A stretch of DNA of 64,000 nucleotides from NCBI RefSeq assembly GCF_002929375.1, contig NZ_PJIP01000003.1, forward strand, positions 319,870-383,869. Direction: 5' to 3'. A program made the position numbers and the translations under genes. Positions 7,728-17,065 of the stretch are shown here, piece by piece. A model generated the notes under the pieces. The model saw nothing but the letters and a program-made list of their open reading frames with translations. It did no database searches and was not told the DNA's origin. This DNA is from Arthrobacter sp. DWC3 (GTDB lineage Bacteria > Actinomycetota > Actinomycetes > Actinomycetales > Micrococcaceae). Position 1 is the first letter of the stretch. Each line of letters opens with the position of its first letter.

Positions 7728-10700
7728 CTACCGCGTGGCGGCGAGCGCCTCGTTGAGGGCCGTCCGTACTCGCTTCTCGGACACCGAGTACGCCGTCCCG
7801 AGGTCCTGCGCGAACAGGCTGACGCGCAGCTCCTCGATCATCCAGCGCACGCGCCGGAGGGCGGCCGGCCGGTGGCGCCCCGCCGCGAGGGACGCGACGG
7901 CGTCGTCGTACTCGTCCTCCAGCCGCTGGATGACCGCGGTGCCGAGGCCGTCGCGCTGCACGTTCGTGGGCAGCTTCTCCAGCCGCACCTCGATGGCCTT
8001 CAGGTACCGGGGGAGATGCGCCAGCTGCGCGTAGCCCGTCGCCGCGACGAACCCGGGGTACACGAGGTGCTCCAGCTGGCTCCGGACGTCGTTGAGGGCC
8101 GTGATGAGCGCGAGGCTCGTGGTGCCCTTCAGCTGCTTCTGGATCCGGCGGTTGCTGGACAGCACGCTCTCCACCGTCGCGGTCACCGTGAAGACGGTGT
8201 CGATGAGCTCGGCGCGGACGTCCTCGTACAGCCGGTTGAACGCCTCCTCGGTCCACGGCAGCTCCTCGGGCACCAGCTTGTCGATCGCCGCGAGCGAGCA
8301 GTCCCGGATCAGCTCCGCGACGCTGCCGTGCGGGTTCTGGCTGAACGTGAGCTTCTCGGTGTTGCTCAGGTGCTCGAGGACGTACTTCGCCGGGCTCGGG
8401 ATGCGCAGCGCCAGAAGGCGGATGACGCCCGCCCGCATGACGGTGGCCTGCTGTCCGGCGTCGGGGAACACCCTGAGGCCCACCGAGGTGCCCTCGTCCA
8501 CCACGGCCGGGAAACCCGTGACGCGGTGCCCGGCCACGGTGCGCGAGACCTCGCGCTCCACGGAGCCGAAGACCCACGCCTTCTCGCCCGTGCGTTCCGC
8601 GACGGCCGGCGCCTCGGCCACGGCGACCCCGCCGCGGCCTGCGGGGGCTGCGCCGGTCGGGCCACCGGTCCGTGGTGCGTCGGCCGCGGGTGCGCCCCGC
8701 CCTCCGCGCCCGGATGCGGGGCGTCCGTCGTCGCGCCCGGCGGGGCCCGTGCCGCCGCCGCGGCCGCCGCGACCGGGTCCGCCCGAGGGCCTCGTGCTGC
8801 CGGGCGTGGCCCCGAGGGACTGCGCGATGGCACGGCTGACCGCGGGTGCCAGGGACTCCTTCAGCGCCTCGAGGTCGCGGGACTCGTCGAGCACGCGTCC
8901 GCCGGCGTCGACGATCCGGAACATCATGAGCAGGTGCTGCGGGACGGCGGACCAGTTCCACGAGCCCGGCGGGATGATGTGCCCGCGGAGGCGGCGCAGC
9001 GCCAGTTCGAGGGACGCCTCGAGATCGTCCTCGGCGGGGTCGAAGTCGGCGGCGAGCGCCGCGACGGCGGTGCGGGCGACGTCGGGTGCGGGCACGAAGT
9101 TCTTCCGCACCTGCTTGGGCAGTGACTTGATGAGCGCGGTGACGAGTTCCACGCGCTGGCCGGGGATCTGCCAGCGGAAGGGCTTCGGCTCGAGCTGGTT
9201 GAGGAACAGGACCGGGATGGTGACCGTGACGCCGTCGTGCGCCTCGGGGGTCAGGGGCGAGAACTCGTAGGTCAGCGGCAGCTCGAAGCCCGCCTGCTGC
9301 CAGACGCTCGGGAAGGCCGCCTCGTCGAGCTCCGCCGCGTCCTCGCTGAGGAGCTGCTCCGGGTCGAAGTCGAGCAGGTCCGGGTGGTCCTGGCGGGCCT
9401 GCTTCCACCAGGAGTCGAAGTGCCGTTCCGAGACCACGTCGGCGCCGATGCGCTGGTCGTAGAACTCGAAGAGCGTCTCGTCGTCGACCCGCAGGTCACG
9501 CCGTCGCAGCCGGTTCTCGAGCTCCTCCACCTCGGCGAGGCGCGCCTGGTTGCGGCTGAAGAACGTGTGGTGCGTCTTCCAGTCGCCCTCCACGAGGGCG
9601 TGGCGGATGAACAGCTCGCGCGCCACGTCCCGGTCGATCCGCCCGTAGTTGATGCGCCGCTGGGGCACGATCGGCACGCCGTAGAGCGTGACCTTCTCGT
9701 ACGCCATGACCGAGCCCATCTTCCGGGACCAGTGCGGCTCGCTGTAGGTGCGCTTCACGAGGTGCGGTGCCACCTGCTCGGCCCACAGGGGGTCGATGCG
9801 CGCGACCACGCGGGCCCACAGGCGGGAGGTCTCCACGAGTTCGGCGGCCATGACCCAGTCGGGCGACTTCTTGAACAGGGCCGACCCGGGGAAGACCGCG
9901 AACCGGGTCCCGCGGGCGCCGGCGTACTCGCGCTTGCGCTGGTCGTAGAGCCCGATGTTGCTGAGCAGCCCTGAGAGCAGGCTGACGTGGATCTGCTCGT
10001 GCAGGCCCACGGGGTCCACGGGTCCGCCGGGCAGCGTGATGCCGAGCGGCTTCGCGAGCTGGCGCAGCTGCTGGAAGAGGTCCTGCCATTCCCGCACGCG
10101 CAGGTAGTTGATGAACTCGGCCTTGCACAGCTTCCGGAACTGCGTGGAGGAGAGCTCGTCCTGCTTCTCCTGCAGGTACCGCCACAGGTTGAGGTAGGCC
10201 GTGAAGTCGGAGTTCTCGTCGACGAAGCGCTTGTGCTTCTCCGCGGCCTGCTGCTGCTTCGCGGGCTGGTCGGCCGAGGGCCGCTCGCGCGGGTCCTGGA
10301 TGGTCAGCGCCGCCGCGAGGACCATGACCTCCTTGACGGCGCCGCGGGCGCCGGCCTCGACGATCATGCGGCCGAGCCGGGGGTCCACGGGGAGCTGGGC
10401 GAGCTTGCGTCCGACGGCGGAGAGCCCGCCGTCGTCCTTCAGGGCGCCGAGCTCACGCAGGAGGGCGACGCCGTCGTTGATGGCCTTGGTCTCCGGCGGC
10501 TCGACGAACGGGAACTCCGCGATGTCCTTCGGGCTCCGGGTGACGCCCATGGCGGCCATCTGCAGGATCACGGCGGCGAGGCTCGTGCGGAGGATCTCCG
10601 GCTCGGTGAACGGACGCCGCGACTCGAAGTCCTCCTCCGAGTAGAGGCGGATGGCGATGCCGTCGGAGACACGGCCGCTGCGCCCCGACCGCTGGTTCGC

Positions 10701-11762
10701 GGATGCCTGGGAGACGCGCTCGATCGGCAGGCGCTGCACCTTCGTGCGGTGGGAGTAGCGCGAGATGCGCGCCGTCCCGGTATCGATCACGTACTTGATG
10801 CCCGGCACGGTGAGGGAGGTCTCGGCGACGTTCGTGGCCAGCACGATGCGGCGGTGGCTGCCCGTGGGCCGGAAGACGCGGTGCTGCTCCTCGAGGGACA
10901 GGCGCGCGAACAGGGGCAGGACCTCCGTGCCGCGCAGGCGTGTGGTGGACTGGATCCTCGCCCGGAGCGCGTCCGCGGCGTCGCGGATCTCGCGCTCGCC
11001 GGAGAAGAAGACGAGGATGTCCCCGGGTGCCTCGAGGGAGAGTTCGTCCACGGCGTCGCAGACGGCGTCGAGGGGATCGCGTTCCTCCTCGAGCTCACTG
11101 TCCGCGCCGCCGTCGCCGTCGTCGATGCCGCCCGGCGGCTGGTCCAGCGGCCGGTACCGGATCTCCACGGGGTAGGTGCGCCCCGAGACCTCGATGATCG
11201 GCGCGGGGGAGGTGTTGGCGACGGCGGCGTCGGCGGCGAAGTGCGCGGCGAAGCGCTCGGGATCGATGGTGGCCGAGGTGATGATGACCTTGAGGTCCGG
11301 CCGTTCGGGCAGGATCCGCCGGAGGTAGCCGAGGATGAAGTCGATGTTCAGGCTTCGCTCGTGCGCCTCGTCGATGATGATGGTGCTGTACTTGCGCAGC
11401 ATCCTGTCGTGCTGGATCTCGGCGAGCAGGATGCCGTCCGTCATGAGCTTGATCTTCGTCTTGCGGCCAACCGAGCCGGTGAAGCGGACCTGGTAGCCCA
11501 CCTCCTCGCCCAGCGGCACCTGCAGCTCCTCGGCGATCCGCTCGGCCACGGTGCGGGCAGCGAGGCGCCGAGGCTGGGTATGGCCGATCAGGCCGCGCTC
11601 CGCCAGCCCGAGCTCGAGGCACATCTTGGGGATCTGCGTCGTCTTCCCGGACCCGGTCTCGCCGGCGATGATGGTGACCTGGTTGGCCGCGATCGCGGCC
11701 ATGATGTCTGCCCGGCGTTCCGAGACGGGGAGGTCCGCGGGGTAGGAGATTGTCAGTGTCAT
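7728..11762 (-). CDS. hrpA: ATP-dependent RNA helicase HrpA
   Basis: This 1344-residue DEAH-box helicase has Walker A GETGSGKTT at 34-42, DEAH at 131-134, SAT in ITSATIDP, and the motif VI segment NQRSGRSGR, followed by HA2/OB-type and DUF3418-type C-terminal regions. HrpA helicases act on RNA and, in bacteria, on stalled ribosomes or mRNA processing. Unusual is a Gly/Arg/Pro-rich insert at about residues 985-1050 with several RGG-like repeats, lying inside the C-terminal region. The ATG at 11762 gives the family's N-terminus; a -10 box TAGACT lies 11 nt upstream, so the leader would be only a few nt. Confidence 0.93.
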   Translation of the reverse strand: MTLTISYPADLPVSERRADIMAAIAANQVTIIAGETGSGKTTQIPKMCLELGLAERGLIGHTQPRRLAARTVAERIAEELQVPLGEEVGYQVRFTGSVGRKTKIKLMTDGILLAEIQHDRMLRKYSTIIIDEAHERSLNIDFILGYLRRILPERPDLKVIITSATIDPERFAAHFAADAAVANTSPAPIIEVSGRTYPVEIRYRPLDQPPGGIDDGDGGADSELEEERDPLDAVCDAVDELSLEAPGDILVFFSGEREIRDAADALRARIQSTTRLRGTEVLPLFARLSLEEQHRVFRPTGSHRRIVLATNVAETSLTVPGIKYVIDTGTARISRYSHRTKVQRLPIERVSQASANQRSGRSGRVSDGIAIRLYSEEDFESRRPFTEPEILRTSLAAVILQMAAMGVTRSPKDIAEFPFVEPPETKAINDGVALLRELGALKDDGGLSAVGRKLAQLPVDPRLGRMIVEAGARGAVKEVMVLAAALTIQDPRERPSADQPAKQQQAAEKHKRFVDENSDFTAYLNLWRYLQEKQDELSSTQFRKLCKAEFINYLRVREWQDLFQQLRQLAKPLGITLPGGPVDPVGLHEQIHVSLLSGLLSNIGLYDQRKREYAGARGTRFAVFPGSALFKKSPDWVMAAELVETSRLWARVVARIDPLWAEQVAPHLVKRTYSEPHWSRKMGSVMAYEKVTLYGVPIVPQRRINYGRIDRDVARELFIRHALVEGDWKTHHTFFSRNQARLAEVEELENRLRRRDLRVDDETLFEFYDQRIGADVVSERHFDSWWKQARQDHPDLLDFDPEQLLSEDAAELDEAAFPSVWQQAGFELPLTYEFSPLTPEAHDGVTVTIPVLFLNQLEPKPFRWQIPGQRVELVTALIKSLPKQVRKNFVPAPDVARTAVAALAADFDPAEDDLEASLELALRRLRGHIIPPGSWNWSAVPQHLLMMFRIVDAGGRVLDESRDLEALKESLAPAVSRAIAQSLGATPGSTRPSGGPGRGGRGGGTGPAGRDDGRPASGRGGRGAPAADAPRTGGPTGAAPAGRGGVAVAEAPAVAERTGEKAWVFGSVEREVSRTVAGHRVTGFPAVVDEGTSVGLRVFPDAGQQATVMRAGVIRLLALRIPSPAKYVLEHLSNTEKLTFSQNPHGSVAELIRDCSLAAIDKLVPEELPWTEEAFNRLYEDVRAELIDTVFTVTATVESVLSSNRRIQKQLKGTTSLALITALNDVRSQLEHLVYPGFVAATGYAQLAHLPRYLKAIEVRLEKLPTNVQRDGLGTAVIQRLEDEYDDAVASLAAGRHRPAALRRVRWMIEELRVSLFAQDLGTAYSVSEKRVRTALNEALAATR

Positions 11763-11773
11763 GGTTGTCTGCC

Positions 11774-11779
11774 AGTCTA
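11774..11779 (-). promoter_or_regulatory. -10 box of hrpA
   Basis: TAGACT on the minus strand, 11 nt before the hrpA ATG, inside the 46-bp gap after the WYL regulator. It predicts a 5' leader of about 4-5 nt. Confidence 0.4.
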
Positions 11780-11808
11780 GTTGCTCGCGCCGGACCGCAG
11801 GCGGGTGT

Positions 11809-12807
11809 TCACCGAGGGCTGGGCTCCGGCTCGACGGCGTCCGCACGGACAGGTACGCCGGCCGACCGGCGCAGGCGGTCGGCGACGACGACGGCGCGCT
11901 CACGCATCTCGGCCGGCTCGAGCACCTCGAAGTCCACGTCCCAGCTGGCCAGGTAGGCGAGGGGGAAGTCGAGCGAGTCGAAGCCTGCCCGGAGCAGCGT
12001 GGCGTGCTCGCCGTCCGCCTCGAGCGTGCCCGTGCTCGAGGGCACGCGCGATTCCAGTTCGTGCAGCGGCGCGTGGAAGCGGATGACGGCGTCGTAGGAG
12101 TACGGCGAGCGCGTGATGGACTCCTGCACGTAGACGGCGAGGTCGGCGGCCGGCAGGGGACGGGGCACGAAGCGGTCGCGCGCCACCGGGACGCTCTGGC
12201 AGCGGTCCACGCGGAAGGTCCGCCAGTCCTGCCGTGAGCGGTCGAACGCCACGAGGTACCAGCGGCGTCCCGTGTCCACGAGGCGGTACGGTTCCACGAT
12301 GCGCCGGGAGGACTCGCCGTCGTGCCGTTCGTAGCGGAAGGCCACGCAGCGGCGTTCCGTGATGGCGGCCGAGAGGGCGGTGAGCACCTCGGGGTTCACG
12401 GGCGTGCTCGCAGCCGCCATGCGGGTCACCGCGGACCGGAGACCGGAGAAGCGGGGACGGAGGCGGGCCGGGAGCACCTGCTCCAGTTTGGTGAGGGCGC
12501 GGACGGATGCCTCCCCGACGCCGGAGACGGGGCTCGCCGTCACCGCCGTGAGGCCGATCGCGACGGCGAGTGCTTCGTCGTCGTCGAGCAGCAACGGCGG
12601 GAGCTGGGCACCGGCACCGAGCTGGTAGCCACCGGCCACGCCGGGTGAGGCATTGATGGGATAGCCCAGCGTGCGCAGTTTGCCGATGTCCCGCCGGACG
12701 GTCCGCTCGGTGACCTCCATGCGCTGCGCGAGGGCCGGTCCGGTCCACTCGCGCCTCAACTGGAGGAGGGAGAGGAGCTGCAGCAGGCGTGCCGAGGTCT
12801 CGATCAT
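11809..12807 (-). CDS. WYL-domain transcriptional regulator
   Basis: This 332-residue protein has an N-terminal HTH_11-type winged helix (about residues 5-60, VTERTVRRDIGKLRTLGYPI) and a WYL domain at about 140-215 (the RWYLVAFDRSRQDWRTFRVDR stretch), then a WCX C-terminal extension. WYL regulators sense ligands, often nucleic acids or nucleotides, and are common in actinobacteria, including DNA-damage regulators such as PafBC. No partner gene reveals its targets. The start at 12807 has a -10 box TACCGT exactly 6 nt upstream, a leaderless arrangement. Confidence 0.87.
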   Translation of the reverse strand: MIETSARLLQLLSLLQLRREWTGPALAQRMEVTERTVRRDIGKLRTLGYPINASPGVAGGYQLGAGAQLPPLLLDDDEALAVAIGLTAVTASPVSGVGEASVRALTKLEQVLPARLRPRFSGLRSAVTRMAAASTPVNPEVLTALSAAITERRCVAFRYERHDGESSRRIVEPYRLVDTGRRWYLVAFDRSRQDWRTFRVDRCQSVPVARDRFVPRPLPAADLAVYVQESITRSPYSYDAVIRFHAPLHELESRVPSSTGTLEADGEHATLLRAGFDSLDFPLAYLASWDVDFEVLEPAEMRERAVVVADRLRRSAGVPVRADAVEPEPSPR

Positions 12808-12813
12808 GCTCCA

Positions 12814-12819
12814 ACGGTA
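12814..12819 (-). promoter_or_regulatory. -10 box of the WYL gene (leaderless type)
   Basis: TACCGT on the minus strand ends 6 nt before the ATG of the WYL regulator. Confidence 0.5.
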
Positions 12820-12864
12820 CGACCGACCACGGACAGGAACGGTCCGCTATCGCCGTGGTCAGAA

Positions 12865-12874
12865 GGGGGGGGGG
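12865..12874 (+). repeat. run of ten G in an intergenic stretch
   Basis: A run of ten G lies in the 247-bp gap between the WYL regulator and the methyltransferase. It is the longest homopolymer I noticed here. The rest of the gap (12820-13054) holds no recognisable gene, only short open frames without start signals. The run may be a slippage hotspot or a sequencing artefact. Confidence 0.6.
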
Positions 12875-13054
12875 TGGCTCTGTCGAATTCCCGGAGCTCG
12901 TCCCCGGTCCGGTCGAGGGCGGCGTGGAGCACGGCTACCGGGTCGCGGTCCGGATCTCCCGCGGGTGGTCGCGCAACCGCATGGCTTCGAAGCCCCGCCG
13001 ACCTACGGCGTCGAACATAGTGGCGGGACCCGTTCCCACGTCTGTCCGGGCGGT

Positions 13055-13921
13055 TCAGCCAGCAGCAGCGGCGGGATCGCGTGGCACCCCGTCCTGGTTC
13101 AGCCTCGACAGCGTGAAGATGCCGTAGCGCATCGCACCGGTCCGGTAGGCCAGGATCATGCGGGGGAGGATCAGGAAGGATATGCGGCTGCGCGCCACGC
13201 GGCGTGCCTCGGGATCGACCAGCAGGGCCTTCACGAGTCGACCGGCGCAGATGGTCCAGGTGCGAGCGACGCGACGGCTGACGTCCTCGTAGTCCGTGAT
13301 CGCGAAACCGGCGGTCGTGGCCATCGCCTCGTAGTCCTCGCGCGTGCCCATCGAGGGGAGGCGACCTTCGCGGCAGATCGGCTCGAGCAGGTGGCGGACC
13401 TTCCACGCGGGGGCATCGGTCTCGGCGAGCCAGGCACAGATGACGAACCGGCCGCCGGGGGCCAGCACGCGGTGTGCCTCGGCGAAGAACCTGGGCTTGT
13501 CGACCATGTGTTCGCTCGACTCGATCGCCCATGCGGCGTCGGCCGAAGCGTCGGGCAGGCCGTTCACGAGCCAGTCGCGGACGTGGATGTCCACACCGGG
13601 TGCGGGGTCCGCGGCGGCGTACTGGGCCTGTTCCGCTGAGAGGGTGAAGCCGGTGACGCTGACACCGCGTGCGGCCGCGAGCAGCCTCGCGGTGGAGCCG
13701 TAGCCGCAGCCGATGTCGACGCAGGTTTCGCCGGGCGCGAGGTGCAGCCGGTCGCCGACCGTGTGGCTGAGCGCCTCGACGGCCTGGGCGGGCGTCTCGC
13801 GGCCCGTCGTCCACAGCCCGTGATGGACGTGTTCGCCCCACACGCCGCGATAGATGGGGTCGAGGCCGTCGTAGTGGTCCGCGACCGCTGCGGCGTTCTG
13901 GGAGATGTCGGGGACGATCAC
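13055..13921 (-). CDS. class I SAM-dependent methyltransferase
   Basis: This 288-residue protein has motif I VDIGCGYGS at about residues 68-76, a post-I segment VTGFTLSAEQ, and the acidic motif AIESSEHMVDK. This pattern is that of the cyclopropane-fatty-acid synthase/tocopherol and sarcosine methyltransferase group, which methylate small molecules or lipids. The substrate cannot be told. It starts with GTG at 13921, which has TAGCGT exactly 6 nt upstream, so a leaderless transcript is likely. No biosynthetic partner genes are adjacent. Confidence 0.8.
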   Translation of the reverse strand: MIVPDISQNAAAVADHYDGLDPIYRGVWGEHVHHGLWTTGRETPAQAVEALSHTVGDRLHLAPGETCVDIGCGYGSTARLLAAARGVSVTGFTLSAEQAQYAAADPAPGVDIHVRDWLVNGLPDASADAAWAIESSEHMVDKPRFFAEAHRVLAPGGRFVICAWLAETDAPAWKVRHLLEPICREGRLPSMGTREDYEAMATTAGFAITDYEDVSRRVARTWTICAGRLVKALLVDPEARRVARSRISFLILPRMILAYRTGAMRYGIFTLSRLNQDGVPRDPAAAAG

Positions 13922-13927
13922 GCCATC

Positions 13928-13933
13928 ACGCTA
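13928..13933 (-). promoter_or_regulatory. -10 box of the methyltransferase (leaderless type)
   Basis: TAGCGT on the minus strand ends 6 nt before the GTG start. Confidence 0.5.
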
Positions 13934-14326
13934 CAGCGCTGGTCCGTGCGGCCGGAAGGCTCCTGCTGCATCCGTTCCCGGGTTTCGGTACAGCTGCGGC
14001 AGCGAGGGAACGTAGGTCGGAGGGCTCATGGGCGAAGGTCATCGGGCCGACGGCGAGAGGGTGCGGTCTCGCGTGTGGGTGCCCTCCGTATTCGGTTCGC
14101 ATCAGCGAGCCCGCCGTGTCGGAGTCGACCTGTGACGGCGTGGCACCCGTGTTGCCGTGTCCCACGAACCGCGGCGGCCCGCTCTGTGTGCTTTCCACCC
14201 TGGCGGATCCCGGGGTGGCAGGGCGGCGCGAGACAGCCGGTCGCCGGCTTCGACGATTGTGATCAAGGGACAGGATGATCCACCTACGACCGGTTCTGGC
14301 GGCCTCATAGTGTCGGTGGTGGGCGG
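13934..14326. other. intergenic region without a recognised gene
   Basis: About 390 bp between the divergent methyltransferase and DUF222 genes. Short open frames exist on both strands but none has a recognisable product or start signals. It should hold both divergent promoters. Confidence 0.5.
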
Positions 14327-14332
14327 GATAAT
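14327..14332 (+). promoter_or_regulatory. -10 box of the DUF222 gene
   Basis: GATAAT ends 5 nt before the ATG at 14338; no ribosome-binding site is visible. A leaderless transcript is likely. Confidence 0.45.
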
Positions 14333-14337
14333 TCAGT

Positions 14338-16428
14338 ATGGACAGCAGCAAGGATGTTCCGCTCGAGGGGGTCACCGACGGTGGCGCTGCGCGGTCGGCC
14401 GCTGTCCAGTCCGCTGCGGTGCGCGAACTCATGGATGCAGTTTCATCCCTTCCCGTGGGGCCTGATAGCGCTGACCTGATCAGCCGGTTGCGGGCCTTGA
14501 TCGACGAGACCACCACAGCTGATGGGTCCGTGCGGCAGGCCGGCGGACTGTCTCCCGTGGTCGAATCGGTTCCGGAGCCCGCGCCTGTTCCGGATGCCTC
14601 CGCCGCCCCTGTTCCGGATGCCCCTGCCCCGTTGAACGCCGGCCCTTTGGCTGCTGTCATGTGTGCCTGCGGTCAGCCGGTCGGTGTCCCCTCTGAGGAT
14701 GTGCCGTTAGTTGTTGCCCCGTTGGCTGCTTCTCCTGCTGCTGTCCCGGTGACTTGTGTGCCTCCCGGTTTCGTGAGGATTGAGAGTGTGCGGGATTTGA
14801 TCGGGGTGTTGGCGGCCCTGCCGCTCGCCTCCGGTGGTGTCGGGTTGATCGATGAGGTCCGGGGGTGTGAGGATCTCAAGTCCCTGGCCTGCGCCCGGCA
14901 GGCCCGGGCCACGGTCGCCTTCGACGTGTCCGAACGCCAATCCCAGGCCGCTGTGGGTGTGCCGGCCGGGGAGCGGGGCAAGGGCGTGGCCGCGCAGGTG
15001 GCGTTGGCCCGGCGGGAGTCCCCGCACCGGGGCGGGATGCTGGTGGGGTTGGCGCGGGCGTTGGTGACGGAGATGCCCCACACCCTCACCGCCCTGGAGA
15101 CAGGGATGTTGAATGAGTGGCGGGCGATGCTGCTGGTGCGGGAGACCGCGTGCCTGTCCGCGTCGGACCGGTGCGCAGTCGATGAGGAGTTGGCCGCGGA
15201 CACGGGTGCGTTCGAGGGGGTGGGGGACCGGCGGATCGTTGCGGCCGCGAAGACCGCCGCCTACCGGCGGGACCCGAGATCGGTCACGGACCGGGCGGGT
15301 CGTGCGGTGAGGGACCGGTCTGTGAGCCTGCGGCCGGCGCCGGACACCATGACGTATCTGACGGCCCTGCTGCCGGTCACCGAGGGCGTCGCGGTCCACG
15401 CGGAACTGACCCGCCACGCGGCTGCGTGCCGGGCGGCGGGGGATGAGCGGAGCCGGGGCCAGTTGATGGCGGACGCCCTGGTGGAGCGGACGACCGGCAC
15501 CCCCGGCGGGGTGTCCCGCATCGAGGTGCAGTTGATCATGACGGACCGGGCCCTGTTCCAGGGCGACAGCGAACCCGCCCGCGTCCCCGGTTACGGGGTC
15601 GTGCCCGCCGGGTGGGCCCGCACACTCCTCACCCAACCACCCACCGGGCCCGGCAAGCAGGCGGCTGGGCAACCTGCTGCGGCTGGTGAACCAACATTCC
15701 GATCCACCGCTGGATACCCGACGGGAAACACCGGCGGGTCCAAGGCCGGAGCCCCTAAGGGAACCGCGGCAGGAGGCCTCGAAGGAAGCCCGGCGGGAAA
15801 TATGGGCAGAGCAGCACGCGGGCCCGGATCGGGACCACCTCCTCCGCGATCCGGTCCATCCGGTCCTTCCGGTTCTACCGGTCCGCCGGAGGATTCCCGG
15901 CAGGACTTCGAGGTGTGGCTGCGGCGTCTCTATACCGCCCCGGGGACCGGGGAGCTGGTGGCCGTCGATTCGAAGGCACGCCTGTTCACGCCCGGGCAGC
16001 GCCGGTTCATCGAGGCTCGGGATGACACGTGTCGGACCCCGTACTGTGACGCGCCGATCCGTCACTTCGACCACATCATCCCCTGGCACAACAACGGGCC
16101 CATGAGCCTTGCGAACGGGGCAGGGCTCTGCGAGGCATGCAACCACACCAAGGAACTGCCCGGCTGGAGAGCCACACCGAACCCAGCCGCTGAAAGTGCT
16201 GGATCCGGTGCGCGGCACACGATCGAACTCCGCACCCCCACCGGCCACACCTACCGATCCACCGCACCGCCCCTGCCCGGCAGCCGCCGCAGCGACGGCG
16301 CACACGAGTGGCGAGCCCGCAGGCGACCCCGCCCTTCGTCGCCCGCGGACAGCTTCGCGGAGAAGCACATCAGCCCGCCGCCTCGCCTGTCCGGGCGGAT
16401 CGACCTCGTCTTCGCCCGAAACACCTGA
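14338..16428 (+). CDS. DUF222 / HNH endonuclease-signature protein (13E12 family)
   Basis: This 696-residue protein has a Pro/Ala-rich N-terminus with two near-identical PVPDA repeats, a DUF222 domain at about residues 160-440, a low-complexity Gly/Pro/Ser linker at about 440-520, and an HNH domain at about 545-620. The HNH part shows paired Cys (C-x4-C and C-x2-C), HFDHIIPWHNNGP and NHTKE, so the catalytic residues are kept. The family is present in many copies in actinobacteria, resembles the mycobacterial 13E12 repeat proteins, and its function is unknown. It is flanked by convergent transcription from the next operon. A second copy begins at the right end of the window on the other strand. 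Confidence 0.88.
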   Translation: MDSSKDVPLEGVTDGGAARSAAVQSAAVRELMDAVSSLPVGPDSADLISRLRALIDETTTADGSVRQAGGLSPVVESVPEPAPVPDASAAPVPDAPAPLNAGPLAAVMCACGQPVGVPSEDVPLVVAPLAASPAAVPVTCVPPGFVRIESVRDLIGVLAALPLASGGVGLIDEVRGCEDLKSLACARQARATVAFDVSERQSQAAVGVPAGERGKGVAAQVALARRESPHRGGMLVGLARALVTEMPHTLTALETGMLNEWRAMLLVRETACLSASDRCAVDEELAADTGAFEGVGDRRIVAAAKTAAYRRDPRSVTDRAGRAVRDRSVSLRPAPDTMTYLTALLPVTEGVAVHAELTRHAAACRAAGDERSRGQLMADALVERTTGTPGGVSRIEVQLIMTDRALFQGDSEPARVPGYGVVPAGWARTLLTQPPTGPGKQAAGQPAAAGEPTFRSTAGYPTGNTGGSKAGAPKGTAAGGLEGSPAGNMGRAARGPGSGPPPPRSGPSGPSGSTGPPEDSRQDFEVWLRRLYTAPGTGELVAVDSKARLFTPGQRRFIEARDDTCRTPYCDAPIRHFDHIIPWHNNGPMSLANGAGLCEACNHTKELPGWRATPNPAAESAGSGARHTIELRTPTGHTYRSTAPPLPGSRRSDGAHEWRARRRPRPSSPADSFAEKHISPPPRLSGRIDLVFARNT

Positions 16429-16510
16429 CCGCCCTGCAGGACGACGCAGCCGACTGGTGCATGAACGCATCGGATCAGCGACATTCCACGGCCGGCGAGG
16501 CGACCAGGCC

Positions 16511-17065
16511 CTACACGCGCCGCCTCCGCACCAGCCAGAGCGCCCAGCAACAGAACGCCGCCACTCCCACGACCACGACCGTGAGGCTCGACCCGGCGTC
16601 GCCCACCAGCAGCGCGAGCAGGGCCACGGGCTGCGCGACGGCCTGGATGCGGAGGAACGACCGCGCGAGCTCCCGCAGCGCAGCCACACTGATCCACCCC
16701 CGAAGCGGCAGGTGCACGAGCAGGAGGTAGAGCACGAACACGGCGTGGAGCCCGGCCACGAAGACCAGGAGCCACGGTGACCCGGCGGGCAGATTCACTG
16801 CATACGCCACCACGAGGAGCATCAGGGACAGCAACGCGAGACCGATCGACGGCAGCACCGCGGCGCCGACCGCCACCAGGACGGGCACGAGGATCCAGGC
16901 GGAGCCTTGCCAGACGAGAGTCCCGAGCATCGCGGCGATGAGGGCCGTCGCACCGCGCACCAGGGTCAACGGGACGAGACCGGTCCGGTCGGGAACGGCC
17001 CGGTCCACTGCAGCACGCCTGGCAGCACCACGGTCGAGTGCGCGTGCCGGGAGCGGGAGCCTCAC
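16511..17065 (-). CDS. small multi-pass membrane protein of the MoxR/DUF58 operon
   Basis: I do not recognise a family for this 184-residue protein. It has about four or five hydrophobic segments and ends in a basic VRRRRV tail. It starts with GTG at 17065, overlapping the DUF58 stop as GTGA, with GGGAGG upstream, so it is translated with the operon. In related clusters this position often holds a larger TgpA/transglutaminase membrane protein; here only a short membrane protein is present. A role in assembling or anchoring the DUF58/MoxR complex is a guess from position. Confidence 0.7.
   Translation of the reverse strand: MRLPLPARALDRGAARRAAVDRAVPDRTGLVPLTLVRGATALIAAMLGTLVWQGSAWILVPVLVAVGAAVLPSIGLALLSLMLLVVAYAVNLPAGSPWLLVFVAGLHAVFVLYLLLVHLPLRGWISVAALRELARSFLRIQAVAQPVALLALLVGDAGSSLTVVVVGVAAFCCWALWLVRRRRV

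Noticed and set aside
6421-9408. A very long open frame on the minus strand opposite the sulfurtransferase, HIT and hrpA genes
   Set aside because: It has no recognisable domains and is a by-product of high GC in the other frames.
12820-13054. Possible broken gene between the WYL and methyltransferase genes
   Set aside because: Translation of both strands gives short frames without recognisable protein and the G run makes frames unreliable.
15660-15890. Possible frameshift in the DUF222 linker, since another frame is open
   Set aside because: DUF222 linkers are naturally variable and the frame is intact on both sides, so no break is needed.
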